A stretch of 49,741 nucleotides of DNA from Ruminococcus sp. (GCA_017456845.1 JAFTIP010000023.1:1-49741); one strand, 5' to 3'. Numbered from the stretch's first letter, positions 7,150 to 15,645 are shown. The notes: a model not told the origin generated them from the letters alone. Numbers and translations: made by a program.

Positions 7150-7692
7150 TTATATCTCAAGTGTCTTGTATATTTCGCCCTCAAGGGTTTTCCAGAGGAA
7201 GGTTTTGCCGTCAAAGGTCATATAGCTGTGAGGCGAATTTTCCTTAGGAATCGAAACCGAGCCGGGGTTAATATAAGTGTGGGTGTTAAACTCTTCAATA
7301 ACAGGCACGTGGGTATGGCCGTGAAGAAGAATGTCTTTGCTTGTTAAAGGCGGAAGGTTAGAGTTGTTGAAGTTGTGGCCGTGGGTGGCGTAAATGAGCC
7401 TGTCGCCTGCACTTAAGATAGCATAGTCGGCTAAAATGGGGAAGTCAAGCACCATCTGATCAACCTCGGTGTCGCAGTTGCCTCTTACTGCAAGGATTTT
7501 CTCCTTAAGCGGGTTAAGCATAGCTATAACCTCTTTTGGGGCGTAGTCTTTGGGTAAATCATTTCTGGGGCCGTGGTAAAGAATATCGCCCAGAAGTAAG
7601 ATTTTGTCTGCCTTTTCGCTTTCAAAAGCTTCTAAAAGCTGTTTGCAGTAGTAAGCTGAGCCGTGAATATCGGATGCAATTAAGAATTTCAT
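7150..7692 (-). CDS. YfcE/MJ0936-type metallophosphodiesterase
   Basis: 180 residues from the ATG at 7692. This start is preferred over an in-frame ATG at 7713 because AGCGAGGT lies at proper distance before it and the protein then begins directly with the conserved MKFLIASDIHGS. All metallophosphoesterase motifs are present: SDIHG, LGDILYHGPR, RGNCDTE, YATHGHNF, LLHGHTHVP and the closing NPGSVSIP. YfcE enzymes hydrolyse phosphodiesters using two metal ions; the physiological substrate is generally unknown. It is downstream of yfhO and the small coupled ORF but separated from them by a hairpin terminator. Confidence 0.92.
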   Translation of the reverse strand: MKFLIASDIHGSAYYCKQLLEAFESEKADKILLLGDILYHGPRNDLPKDYAPKEVIAMLNPLKEKILAVRGNCDTEVDQMVLDFPILADYAILSAGDRLIYATHGHNFNNSNLPPLTSKDILLHGHTHVPVIEEFNTHTYINPGSVSIPKENSPHSYMTFDGKTFLWKTLEGEIYKTLEI

Positions 7693-7714
7693 TATAGTTA
7701 CCTCGCTATACATA

Positions 7715-7749
7715 AAAAGCGGAGTCAGTTGATATCTGACTCCGCTTTT
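7715..7749. terminator. Terminator of the yfhO-small ORF transcript
   Basis: 14-bp stem AAAAGCGGAGTCAG / CTGACTCCGCTTTT with a 7-nt loop. On the minus strand it ends in CTTTTT, right after the stop of the 53-residue ORF. On the plus strand it is followed by a long T-rich tract. Confidence 0.75.
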
Positions 7750-7752
7750 GTT

Positions 7753-7914
7753 TTATTTTTTAGTGAAAGGGTCGTCAGGCAAAGGGGTGGCAGAATCATT
7801 GGGGAATGCACCCTCGGGAGTGTCGCCGTTGTCGGTGCTTGTTTTGCTTGCAATTATATTATCATCGCTTGCAAAAATAGAAATTTTTAATGTGGGTGTA
7901 GTATATTTTTTCAT
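7753..7914 (-). CDS. 53-aa small protein, translationally coupled to yfhO
   Basis: The yfhO stop codon TAA overlaps this ATG by one base (ATGTAATG on the minus strand). The 53-codon frame runs to TAA at 7755-7753, followed at once by the terminator hairpin, so it closes the yfhO transcript. The product begins MKKYTTPTLKISIFASDDNI and ends LPDDPFTKK. It has no signal peptide or membrane helix, and the C-terminal half is acidic, proline- and threonine-rich and probably disordered. Short MKKY-P-L proteins of this style occur in gut Clostridia. Function unknown. Support is position, coupling and the exact fit between stop codon and terminator. Confidence 0.6.
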   Translation of the reverse strand: MKKYTTPTLKISIFASDDNIIASKTSTDNGDTPEGAFPNDSATPLPDDPFTKK

Positions 7915-10907
7915 TACATTTCACCTTCTGTATTAGCGTTGTCTTCTGAAATACCTTCAGTTTCTTCGGTTTCTTCAGAAGTTTCTTCAATTTCAATTGC
8001 TACAGGTTTTTCTTTAACTTTTACGTCGGCCTTGAAGAAGGTTGTAGCCATTGCCTTAACTCTCGACTCCTTCATATATTTTGAAGTAACAAACCAAGCA
8101 GCGGCTAACATTATAAAGCCTACAGCAAAGGCGGTAACGCCTATGATAAATCCATCGGGAATAAACTTAAGGGTGATTTCGTGTTCGCCCTTGGTAATGG
8201 GGAAGGCAACCATAGCGTTTGCAATGGGGGTAACTTCAACCTCTTTTCCGTCTACATAGGCTTTCCAGCCCTTTTCATAGGGGATAGATGTGAAGAACAG
8301 GCCGTCTCTGTCAGCAGTAACGGTACCTGCTATTTTTGTGTCGCTGCTCTTTGTGGTGGTAAGACCGCCCTTTGCGAGAATCTCAAGACCTTTTTCGAAT
8401 ACTTCGTCGTTAAGCTGATAGCAGTAAACGGTAATGGAAGTGTTTTTGCCCTGTTCGTAGTCTGTATAGAGAGAAACCTTATCGCCTGCGTTTACTACAC
8501 CTGCAACGCCGATATTGGGACGGCTAAGAGTACGTGTACCGTTGTCCTTATCGTTAATAAGAATCTTAAGCTTTTTATCTTTTACGTTGTCAGCCTTAAA
8601 GTAAAAGAGTATGGTGCCGTCTTCCTCGGGATAATAATTGAACTTTGTGTGGATGTCGGCTGTTTTGTCTATAGAAGTTGCGGAGTAGTGGCCGTATGTT
8701 TCGCCTTTGTTAACATTAAAAATATCGTAGTCGGTGTGGCCTTGGTCCTTAACGTTAAGCTGAGTGTAAAGAGGTTCTTCAATACCTGTTGCAAGCTGCC
8801 AGAACTCAATTTGCTCAAGGAAGGGATTATCGTTAAGGCCATTTGAGCCCGATGCACTGAATTCTTCATCACCCCAATTTATGAGCTCTGTGTTTGCAAC
8901 GTAACCCATAGGAAGGTAGGCTGTGTTTTCAAGCAAGGTTGTGTTGCCTGCTTTATTTAAAACCTCGGTGTAATCTGTGTTGTAGAACTTTCCGTCGCGG
9001 GAAATAAGGTACTTAAGGTTAAGCATTACGTTGGTAACAGGAGAGCTTTCGTAGTAGGTGTAGCGGTTGCCTGCCTGCCATGCACCCACGCCGATACGCT
9101 CAAGGTACTTTGTAATGTTAACGTTTGCCATAGAGTTGAACATAGAAACACCGTTGTAGGTATTAAGAGCACTATCGTTAAGTGTCTGGGTTGTAAGCAC
9201 TTCTGTGCGGTAAATATCAGGTTCGCCTGTTTCTTCAATAGCCGCAATGTGCTCAAGGACAGTGTCCATGTTGGCTTCGTCTCTGGGATAGCCAGCCATA
9301 GAGGTGGTGGTAACGGTTTTAACACCGATAACGGAAGTTGCTACCATTTCACCGAATACGAATAAGCACAGCAGTAAGGTGAGGGTGCGTAAATTAAGAA
9401 GCTTGAAGCTGTAAAGGAACAGCAGAACAATATAAACGCCTGCCACAATACAGGAAGCAATAAGAGGAGCGTTGCTTTCGGCATCTCGTGTAAAGTAAGT
9501 GAGCACCAAAAGTATAAAGGCAAGAACTGCCACCACAACGTCAAGGTAGTGGGTGTGCTCAATAAAGGTGTATGCTCTGAACGCCATATAAATCAGCAAA
9601 AAGCTTACAAGGAAGCTGAATCTGGAAGGAAGCATATTGGGATAATGGAAACCGTGCCAGATAAAGTCCAGATGCCTTATGAATAAGCTTGCTATAAGGA
9701 AAAGCAAAGTAGCAGAGCAGAAAATCTTTTCGCCCAGCTTAATTTTCTTGGAGCAAAGGAAAACAACTGCAAGAATTACGCAAAGCATACCGCAGGCAAT
9801 GTTGGGAAGACCTTCTTTGTCAGAAGGATTAATGAACGAGAAAAGGTTTGAGAAAATCTCGGTAATTGCGTTGGTAACCTCATTTATGTCGGGGTTTGTA
9901 ATGGTGGTGTTACCGCCTGTTTCGGAAACAACATTGATAACAAAGCTCTTAGGCATACCCATTGTCTGCTTGTAGGTGTTCTGCAGACCTAAGTAGGTGG
10001 GAATGGTAACGGGAGCCGTCATCAGCAGAGCCGATACAGTAAAGAACGCCGTACGGGCAAGGTCCTTGAATGCTTTCTTGAATCCGCCCCAGCGTGAGCA
10101 TTCGTAGCCTATGCAGGTGAAGAGTACACCCACGCAAATGAAGAGGCCGATAAAGTAGTTGCAAACAACGGCCAATGCCAGAGAAATGGTGAAAAGTCTG
10201 AACTTGCCGTCTCGAAGCAGTGCCACAGTGCCTGCAACGCAAAGGGGAAGCATTGCTACACTGTCCAGCCAGATAACACACCAGTAGTAGCCCATATTAA
10301 AGGCACAGAATGAGAACATCATTGAGAATACAACCAATGAGAGGTCATCGCGTTTTGTAATAATTCTGAAGGCAATTGCCGTGAAACCGCCCATACAGGC
10401 AATTTTAATAACTGTAATAAGAGCAAGATACTCTACAAGCCAAGCCTCAGGAACCATTACGGAAAGGAAGTTAAGGGGGCTTAAGAGGTAGTAGGACATA
10501 ACCAAAATAAAGTTAGAGCCCATACCGATTACCCATGAGTGAAGCAAACTGCCGCCGGATTGAAGCTTTTCGTGAAGCTCCACAAGGAAGGGGTAATACT
10601 GGTGCCACAAATCAATAACAAGCATCTGCTTGTCTCCCCAAGGGTTAGACCAGTCAGGCTTTGCTACGTCAATTCCCCAGGATGGGAAAATCTGCGAAAG
10701 TCCGTGGGCAACGGAGTCTACCATTGTTTTGAAAATTCCGAAGGGTGCAATATCGTAGCAGGCAAAGCCTACTGCCATAATTACAAAGGGAACTATAAAT
10801 GACAGAAGTATAAACCTGTTTTCATAGAAAAATCCCTTTTTCTCTGCCTTGGGTGCACCTAATTTTTTGCCCGCAGCAGGTTTTGAGAATTTTTTTGCTT
10901 TAGTCAT
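7914..10907 (-). CDS. yfhO: YfhO family membrane protein (GT-C-like glycosyltransferase)
   Basis: 997 residues. After a lysine-rich cytoplasmic N-terminus come about 12-14 hydrophobic segments in the first ~510 residues and one more near 920. The first extracytoplasmic loop carries the YfhO signature DLWHQYYPFLVELHEKLQSG. A large soluble region (~520-900) contains the closing GWKAYVDGKEVEV beta domain. In Bacilli, YfhO works with a CsbB/GtrB-type enzyme: the latter loads a sugar on undecaprenyl phosphate, a GtrA protein helps flip it, and YfhO transfers it to lipoteichoic acid or another surface polymer. The gtrB and gtrA homologues are divergent, 150 bp away. The C-terminus is a glutamate-rich cytoplasmic tail (EIEETSEETEETEG). 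The exact acceptor polymer here is unknown. Confidence 0.9.
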   Translation of the reverse strand: MTKAKKFSKPAAGKKLGAPKAEKKGFFYENRFILLSFIVPFVIMAVGFACYDIAPFGIFKTMVDSVAHGLSQIFPSWGIDVAKPDWSNPWGDKQMLVIDLWHQYYPFLVELHEKLQSGGSLLHSWVIGMGSNFILVMSYYLLSPLNFLSVMVPEAWLVEYLALITVIKIACMGGFTAIAFRIITKRDDLSLVVFSMMFSFCAFNMGYYWCVIWLDSVAMLPLCVAGTVALLRDGKFRLFTISLALAVVCNYFIGLFICVGVLFTCIGYECSRWGGFKKAFKDLARTAFFTVSALLMTAPVTIPTYLGLQNTYKQTMGMPKSFVINVVSETGGNTTITNPDINEVTNAITEIFSNLFSFINPSDKEGLPNIACGMLCVILAVVFLCSKKIKLGEKIFCSATLLFLIASLFIRHLDFIWHGFHYPNMLPSRFSFLVSFLLIYMAFRAYTFIEHTHYLDVVVAVLAFILLVLTYFTRDAESNAPLIASCIVAGVYIVLLFLYSFKLLNLRTLTLLLCLFVFGEMVATSVIGVKTVTTTSMAGYPRDEANMDTVLEHIAAIEETGEPDIYRTEVLTTQTLNDSALNTYNGVSMFNSMANVNITKYLERIGVGAWQAGNRYTYYESSPVTNVMLNLKYLISRDGKFYNTDYTEVLNKAGNTTLLENTAYLPMGYVANTELINWGDEEFSASGSNGLNDNPFLEQIEFWQLATGIEEPLYTQLNVKDQGHTDYDIFNVNKGETYGHYSATSIDKTADIHTKFNYYPEEDGTILFYFKADNVKDKKLKILINDKDNGTRTLSRPNIGVAGVVNAGDKVSLYTDYEQGKNTSITVYCYQLNDEVFEKGLEILAKGGLTTTKSSDTKIAGTVTADRDGLFFTSIPYEKGWKAYVDGKEVEVTPIANAMVAFPITKGEHEITLKFIPDGFIIGVTAFAVGFIMLAAAWFVTSKYMKESRVKAMATTFFKADVKVKEKPVAIEIEETSEETEETEGISEDNANTEGEM

Positions 10908-10945
10908 AATATCTCCTTTACGTTGAGATTTTTACATACATATTA

Positions 10946-10974
10946 ATAATAACACTTTTCACATTTATAGTAAA
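10946..10974 (-). promoter_or_regulatory. Possible yfhO promoter
   Basis: On the minus strand TTTACT (10974-10969), 17-bp spacer, TATTAT (10951-10946), about 40 nt before the yfhO ATG. Confidence 0.45.
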
Positions 10975-11007
10975 TATGTTTTTTGAAAATATATCATATA
11001 AAAAACA

Positions 11008-11036
11008 TAGACTTTTTCTTTAGACTTTGTTATAAT
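11008..11036 (+). promoter_or_regulatory. Possible gtrB promoter
   Basis: TAGACT (11008-11013), 17-bp spacer, TATAAT (11031-11036). It is back to back with the yfhO promoter in the 152-bp divergent region, so one regulator could serve both. Confidence 0.45.
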
Positions 11037-11059
11037 GTATGGTATTGAGGTGATGAAAA

Positions 11060-11998
11060 ATGAAGACTGTTGATTTGGTTGTTCCATGTTTCAACGAAGA
11101 AGAGGTTTTGCCCACCTTTGTTGAGGAAACCAACAAGGTTATTGCTACTCTTCCTGACTATAAATTCAGATATATTTTAGTAAACGACGGAAGCAGAGAT
11201 AACACCCTGCTTGTTATGACGAAGCTTGCCCAGAAGTACGATAATGTTAAGTACATTTCATTCTCTCGCAATTTCGGTAAAGAAAGTGCAATGTACGCAG
11301 GCTTAGAGCATACAGACGCCGACTTGGTGTTTGTTATGGATGCCGATTTACAGCATCCCCCTGCAATGTTCCCGGCAATGCTTAAAGAAATTGAAAAAGG
11401 CCACGACTGCTGTGCTCTTTACAGAGAAAAGCAGAAGGGTGAGTCTTTTATTCGTCAGGCTATTTCCAAGATGTTCTTTGCTATGCAGAATGCAACAAGC
11501 AAGGTTAAAATGCCTAACGGTGCCGTTGACTTCAGAGTTATGAAGCGTGAAATGGTTGATTCAATACTGAGAATGGGCGAGGTTCAGCGTTTTTCCAAGG
11601 GTATTTTCTGCTGGATTGGCTTTGATACCAAGTGGCTTCCTTACGAAAACGTTGAGCGTACCATTGGCACATCAAGCTGGAGCTTCTGGGGTCTTTTCAA
11701 ATACGCTTTCGACGGATTCACAGCTTTTTCCGTTGCTCCCTTAAAGCTTCTTTACATTTTGGGCATCCTTATGCTTTTAGGCGGCGTGGGTACGTCGGTT
11801 GGTATGATAGTTTCAGCAATCGTTAACGGCTATTGCGGTTACTTCCTGCCTGTGCTGACTGCAATACTTTTTGCCGCAGGAATTGTTGAGGTTTCTCTCG
11901 GCATTATCGGCGAATACTTGGGCAGAGTTTACTTTGAAGTTAAGGAAAGACCCATCTACATTGCCAAAGTAAAGAACATTGAAAAACCTGAGAGGTAA
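11060..11998 (+). CDS. GtrB/DPM1-like polyprenyl-phosphate glycosyltransferase (GT2)
   Basis: 312 residues. GT-A domain at 1-225: VPCFNEEEVLPTF, the nucleotide-binding YILVNDGSRDNT, and the metal-binding VMDADLQHPP, followed by the acceptor-region motif VQRFSKGIFCWIGF. Two transmembrane helices end the protein (~232-262 and 268-295), then EYLGRVYFEVKERPIYI, all standard for GtrB/CsbB. It makes undecaprenyl-phosphate-sugar on the inner membrane face. ATG at 11060 follows GAGGTG. It is followed after 2 bp by gtrA and divergent from yfhO, giving the complete three-component system. The sugar (often GlcNAc or glucose) is not predictable. Confidence 0.92.
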   Translation: MKTVDLVVPCFNEEEVLPTFVEETNKVIATLPDYKFRYILVNDGSRDNTLLVMTKLAQKYDNVKYISFSRNFGKESAMYAGLEHTDADLVFVMDADLQHPPAMFPAMLKEIEKGHDCCALYREKQKGESFIRQAISKMFFAMQNATSKVKMPNGAVDFRVMKREMVDSILRMGEVQRFSKGIFCWIGFDTKWLPYENVERTIGTSSWSFWGLFKYAFDGFTAFSVAPLKLLYILGILMLLGGVGTSVGMIVSAIVNGYCGYFLPVLTAILFAAGIVEVSLGIIGEYLGRVYFEVKERPIYIAKVKNIEKPER

Positions 11999-12000
11999 AA

Positions 12001-12519
12001 ATGGCTAAGAATAAAGAAAAGAACCCAAAGCCCGAAGAAAATAAAAAACAGGGCTTTGTTAAAAGAATGTTTTTTAAATACAAGGAAATCATAATGTATC
12101 TGATTTTCGGTGTGCTTACAACCGTAGTAAGTTGGGGCAGCTACGCACTTTTTGAGAGTATCTTTAAAAAGGCAATCGTAGACGTAAACGTGTTGGTTGC
12201 GGTTGCTAATGTGCTTTCATGGGTAGCAGCTGTGCTCTTTGCCTACATAACAAACAAGCTTTTTGTTTTTGAGAGCAAAAGCTTTAAGCCCACAACTGTT
12301 TTTAAGGAAATGGGTCTTTTCGTAGGCTCACGCCTGATTTCAGGTGCGGTTGAATGGGTTGGAGTTCCTCTTTTAGTCTGGATTGGTCTTAATCAGACTG
12401 TTTTCGGCGTAGAGGGAATGGTAGCTAAGGTACTTGTAAGCGTGATTGTGGTTATTCTTAACTACATCTTAAGCAAGCTCATTGTATTTAAAAAAGAAAA
12501 AGCTAAGAAAAATAAATGA
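12001..12519 (+). CDS. GtrA family membrane protein (probable lipid-linked sugar flippase)
   Basis: 172 residues: a lysine-rich cytoplasmic N-terminus (1-30) and four hydrophobic segments (~32-50, 60-82, 100-122, 132-155), with the GtrA signature YLIFGVLTTVVSWGSYALFE and the conserved ITNKLFVFES loop. GtrA proteins are thought to flip polyprenyl-phosphate-sugar across the membrane for YfhO-type transferases. The start is 2 bp after the gtrB stop, so the two are co-translated. Confidence 0.88.
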   Translation: MAKNKEKNPKPEENKKQGFVKRMFFKYKEIIMYLIFGVLTTVVSWGSYALFESIFKKAIVDVNVLVAVANVLSWVAAVLFAYITNKLFVFESKSFKPTTVFKEMGLFVGSRLISGAVEWVGVPLLVWIGLNQTVFGVEGMVAKVLVSVIVVILNYILSKLIVFKKEKAKKNK

Positions 12520-12532
12520 TTTATATATGACA

Positions 12533-12561
12533 AAAGCTCCTTCGGTTGCCGAGGGAGCTTT
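12533..12561 (+). terminator. Hairpin after gtrA
   Basis: Stem AAAGCTCCTTCGG / CCGAGGGAGCTTT (one G-T pair) with a TTG loop, followed by TCGTCTTT; a moderate terminator. Confidence 0.6.
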
Positions 12562-12623
12562 CGTCTTTACAAGGGGTTTCTATTCACACATCTCTTATTA
12601 AGAGGGGATAAAGCAATTATAAA

Positions 12624-13706
12624 TTAATAGTCATTAGGTGAATTGCGGTAGGTGGTTACTTCTACTGCAAGTTTTTCTACACCTTGGATTAAATCTTTGT
12701 CAATCTCAAGTGAGGTATTGAATGAACCTACATCATCGGTAACACCTGAGCCGAAGTATGGGTGGGTTTCGCCGTATTTTACATAAAGGGTGTTTCCTTC
12801 ACGGTAAACTCCCCACACAAAGCCTTTTACCATACCCGTATGGTAATTGCGGTAAATGTGCACCAAGGCGTTTTCTTCAAAAAACTCTTCGGTGTACTCT
12901 TTGTTTGAGTTTATGGGGTAGGATTTATACTGCTCTATATTTGTAATTAGGCGGTCAGAGTTGCCGAAAGATGCACAGTAACCCAAGTTAACTTCTTCGT
13001 ATTTTATGCTGTCAGCAGAAGCAGGAAGCGCTTCATAAACTGTGGGAACAACAACCTTTGCAATCTGCTTTTGCAGTAAGGTGGCATCCTTTACGTTTAT
13101 TTTGTGGTCACGGTTAACGTCAGCACCACGCTCAAAAAGCTCAATGCTGTAAATTTTATTAACGCTTTCAAGCTTAGCTGTGTATTTCTGCAGGTAGGTG
13201 GCATCTTTGATGTTGACTTCTTTGTCACCATTTGCGTCGCCGTTTTTCAGCACAGCTTCACCGTATAACGGGGCTAAGGCACTATTGATGCCTTCAATAT
13301 TGTTTTTATATGCCTCAGGAACAGTATAAACTAAGTCCTGATTATAAAGGTGAACCAGATATTCGCGGCCTGTATTACGTAGAGGGTTGTAGTATGTGTA
13401 CTCACCAATGTCTGTGCGGTAAGAGAAAGTTTCTTTTGTAGAACCGTAGGTGGCAAGTACGAGGTGGAAATTCTTGCTCTCATCATCAGAGGAATACCCA
13501 TTGATTTCACGGTAGCTTATGTCGCCGTCTATGGTGGGCTCTGAGCCTGTAAGCTCTTTGCAATCCTTAACATACTCACTCCAGAGGTTGAATATGAACT
13601 TAGAATAGGGGTCAGGGAGAGCTTCTGCCGAAGCAGGTAAGACCGCCGAAACCATAAGAGCAACAGTAAGCATTATTGCGAAAATTGAGATAAAAGCTTT
13701 TTTCAT
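12624..13706 (-). CDS. Secreted protein with an internal type I dockerin
   Basis: 360 residues with a clear signal peptide (MKKAFISIFAIMLTVALMVS, cleavage near ASAEA). A two-repeat dockerin sits in the middle (155-218): DANGDKEVNIKD and DVNRDHKINVKD, each followed by AT-x-LQK, with full Ca2+ ligands. It is flanked by an N-terminal domain (30-150) and a C-terminal domain (225-360), neither of which I recognise. Dockerins bind cohesins on scaffold proteins, so the product is probably docked to a cell-surface complex. A central dockerin is unusual; most are C-terminal. The gene is 36 bp downstream of the proline-rich membrane protein and likely the last gene of the ECF sigma operon, so it may be a target or part of the sensing circuit. 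Confidence 0.83.
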   Translation of the reverse strand: MKKAFISIFAIMLTVALMVSAVLPASAEALPDPYSKFIFNLWSEYVKDCKELTGSEPTIDGDISYREINGYSSDDESKNFHLVLATYGSTKETFSYRTDIGEYTYYNPLRNTGREYLVHLYNQDLVYTVPEAYKNNIEGINSALAPLYGEAVLKNGDANGDKEVNIKDATYLQKYTAKLESVNKIYSIELFERGADVNRDHKINVKDATLLQKQIAKVVVPTVYEALPASADSIKYEEVNLGYCASFGNSDRLITNIEQYKSYPINSNKEYTEEFFEENALVHIYRNYHTGMVKGFVWGVYREGNTLYVKYGETHPYFGSGVTDDVGSFNTSLEIDKDLIQGVEKLAVEVTTYRNSPNDY

Positions 13707-13742
13707 AAATTACACCTCCGATTTAATTTATGCTTTGATTTG

Positions 13743-14924
13743 TTATTTTTTATTACAGGTTAAATCAATATAGTTGTAACCCTTTGATACACGGGTAGTT
13801 ATGCCTGATAAAGTATAACCGCTTGGTACAGAATACACCTTTATAGTGGCAGGAGCACGGAATTTTGCTAAATAGTAATCTCCGTTGCTGTTTGTTGTAT
13901 AAGTGTCTTCAACTTCTCCGTTATAATACACTTTTACAACTGCACCCTTTACAGGGTTGCCGTATTGGTCGAGAACCCTACCTACTGCTCTGTTAACCTC
14001 AACTGAGGTGGGGGGGATATCAGGAGGAAGTGCTTCGGTTGGCGGCATGGGTGCTTGAGTTTCCGGTGCAGCCGGAATAGTTACCTCAATAGGCCGCTCT
14101 GTAGGCTCTTCACAGGGGTCGGAGGGATCTGTGCACAAAGGTTCTGTGAATACGTCTGTTGTAGGCTCGTCAGGTCTTGCGGGACAGTCGGGTGAATCTA
14201 CAGGCGGCTTTTCCGTGGGTTCGGTTGCCTCGTCAGGTCTGGCGTTTGTGTCGGGAGAGGCTGACGGCGCCCATGTAGGCTCTACCGTTGCAGGCTGAGT
14301 GGGTACGTTGCCCTCGGTACTTTCAGTGCCGTCGATTGACGAAGTTGCATCGGGAACCTCAATAGGGTCTGTAGGTAATACTACAGGGGGCTTGGGGCTT
14401 GGGATACCATCGCCTGCAGGCGGAACATCCGGTTGAACAGAGGGTGGTTTTGGCAGAGTAGGTAAAATGGGTAACGTGGGAAGATTAGGTCCTATGGGCA
14501 ATGTAGGTAATGCCGGCAACGTAGGCTTTACCTGAGGCTTGTTTTGGTTCTCATTAGGGTCGGTGGATTGGGTTTTGTTGCTTTCGTTTGGGGTAATATT
14601 GCCTGTTGAGCTCTGAGGCTTTGAATTGCCGGAAACAAGCTCTGTATGCTCGGAGTTTTCGCCCTCAGAGGTTGCGTTGCCGCCTAAGCTGTGTAAAGTT
14701 TCTTCGGTGGGCTCGGTGTAGCTTTGGGGTTTTGTGCCTATTACGTTGGGGTCAGGTGTAAGTACGCCTGACTGCCATATGCCAAATGCACCTAATACAG
14801 CCAAACAAATACTGCATAGGGAAATACTCGCATTAAGTGCAATTTTCTTTTTTCTTTTAACTGACGCTACGTATTCGTCACGCCTGCGGAATACAGCGTC
14901 TGCCATATCCTTATAATTTTTCAT
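13743..14924 (-). CDS. Anti-sigma-like membrane protein: Pro-rich stalk and carboxypeptidase-regulatory-like C-terminal domain
   Basis: 393 residues from the ATG at 14924, which has AAGGAAGG upstream; an in-frame TTG at 14930 is less likely. The start overlaps the sigma gene by 14 nt. Short cytoplasmic segment (1-27), one transmembrane helix (~29-49: ISLCSICLAVLGAFGIW), then a ~250-residue extracellular stalk extremely rich in Pro, Thr, Glu and Ser (PTLPALPTLPIGP; EPTEKPPVD). It ends in a beta-sandwich at ~310-393 of the carboxypeptidase regulatory-like/Cna-B-like type (GRVLDQYGNPVKGAVVKVYY). Position after an ECF sigma gene and a single-pass topology suggest an anti-sigma factor that senses something outside the cell. 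The cytoplasmic part is too short for a classical anti-sigma domain, so sigma binding is inference. Confidence 0.7.
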   Translation of the reverse strand: MKNYKDMADAVFRRRDEYVASVKRKKKIALNASISLCSICLAVLGAFGIWQSGVLTPDPNVIGTKPQSYTEPTEETLHSLGGNATSEGENSEHTELVSGNSKPQSSTGNITPNESNKTQSTDPNENQNKPQVKPTLPALPTLPIGPNLPTLPILPTLPKPPSVQPDVPPAGDGIPSPKPPVVLPTDPIEVPDATSSIDGTESTEGNVPTQPATVEPTWAPSASPDTNARPDEATEPTEKPPVDSPDCPARPDEPTTDVFTEPLCTDPSDPCEEPTERPIEVTIPAAPETQAPMPPTEALPPDIPPTSVEVNRAVGRVLDQYGNPVKGAVVKVYYNGEVEDTYTTNSNGDYYLAKFRAPATIKVYSVPSGYTLSGITTRVSKGYNYIDLTCNKK

Positions 14925-15465
14925 AAACAAAGCCTTCCTTGTTAAGTTCTGATTTTAACGACTGTTTTGCTCGATATAAAAGCGTTTCTACGTTTCGGAC
15001 TGATTTTTTGAGAACGATTGCGGTTTCCTGATTACTGAAGTTTTCGAAGTATACAAGCCACAAAACCTGCTTGTACTGAGGACTTAATTTCTCCATAGCG
15101 TGATGAAGGGTTATTTTGTCCTCTTTTTTTATGTACTGTGCCTCTAAGGTTTCGGTTTCCTCTTTAATTTCAGGCAGTTCATCATAAGAAATCTCAGTTG
15201 CCCTGTTTTTTCTTAAATAGTCAAGGGCGATATTTCTGCCAATGGCGTAAAGCCATGTTTTAAATGAGGACTTTCCCGAAAAACGGGGCTTTCTGGTAAC
15301 GATTTTAACAAAGGTGTCCTCTGCCAAATCTTCCGCAATAAAGATGTTTTCAGTAAAATTGTTGATGTAAAGTATTAGTCCGTCCTTATAGTCCCTAATT
15401 ATTTCGATAAAGCCGTTGTCATCACCATCAAGGAAACGGCGGTAGCTACAAGCACCGTTATCCAT
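14911..15465 (-). CDS. ECF RNA polymerase sigma factor
   Basis: 184 residues from the ATG at 15465 (GGGAAAGGAGC upstream); an open frame continues to 15537 but lacks a ribosome site. Region 2 has IAEDLAEDTFVKIV and the KTWLYAIGRNIALDYLRKNR helix. Region 4 has LSPQYKQVLWLVYFENFSNQ and the helix-turn-helix ETAIVLKKSVRNVETLLYRA. It directs transcription of a specific regulon, released by its anti-sigma partner. It is co-transcribed with the proline-rich membrane protein (14-nt overlap) and the dockerin gene downstream. Confidence 0.9.
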   Translation of the reverse strand: MDNGACSYRRFLDGDDNGFIEIIRDYKDGLILYINNFTENIFIAEDLAEDTFVKIVTRKPRFSGKSSFKTWLYAIGRNIALDYLRKNRATEISYDELPEIKEETETLEAQYIKKEDKITLHHAMEKLSPQYKQVLWLVYFENFSNQETAIVLKKSVRNVETLLYRAKQSLKSELNKEGFVYEKL

Positions 15466-15645
15466 TGATATGCTCCTTTCCCCTTGTTTGGCTCTTTCAC
15501 TTATTAGACGTAAGTTTTCGCAAAAACTCACACCCAAAATTATAACTTTTTTAAGGTTTATTTACTATTTGCATAAATCATCAAATATCGACTCGATAAT
15601 TGTATAAAATGACGAATATTTGTGGGTAAGGTTATGGTGTATCAT

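Noticed and set aside
8181-8846. Long plus-strand open frame (221 codons)
   Set aside because: It lies antisense inside yfhO, has no ribosome site and its translation is low-complexity valine/cysteine-rich; a shadow of the real gene.
13980-14700. Pro/Thr/Glu-rich region of the anti-sigma-like protein as a possible frameshift or misread frame
   Set aside because: The frame is continuous, linked to a normal membrane helix at one end and a folded domain at the other, and codon use is consistent; it is a genuine stalk.
15466-15537. N-terminal extension of the first ECF sigma factor
   Set aside because: Open in frame but without a ribosome site; the ATG at 15465 has AAAGGAG at good spacing and gives a normal-length sigma factor.
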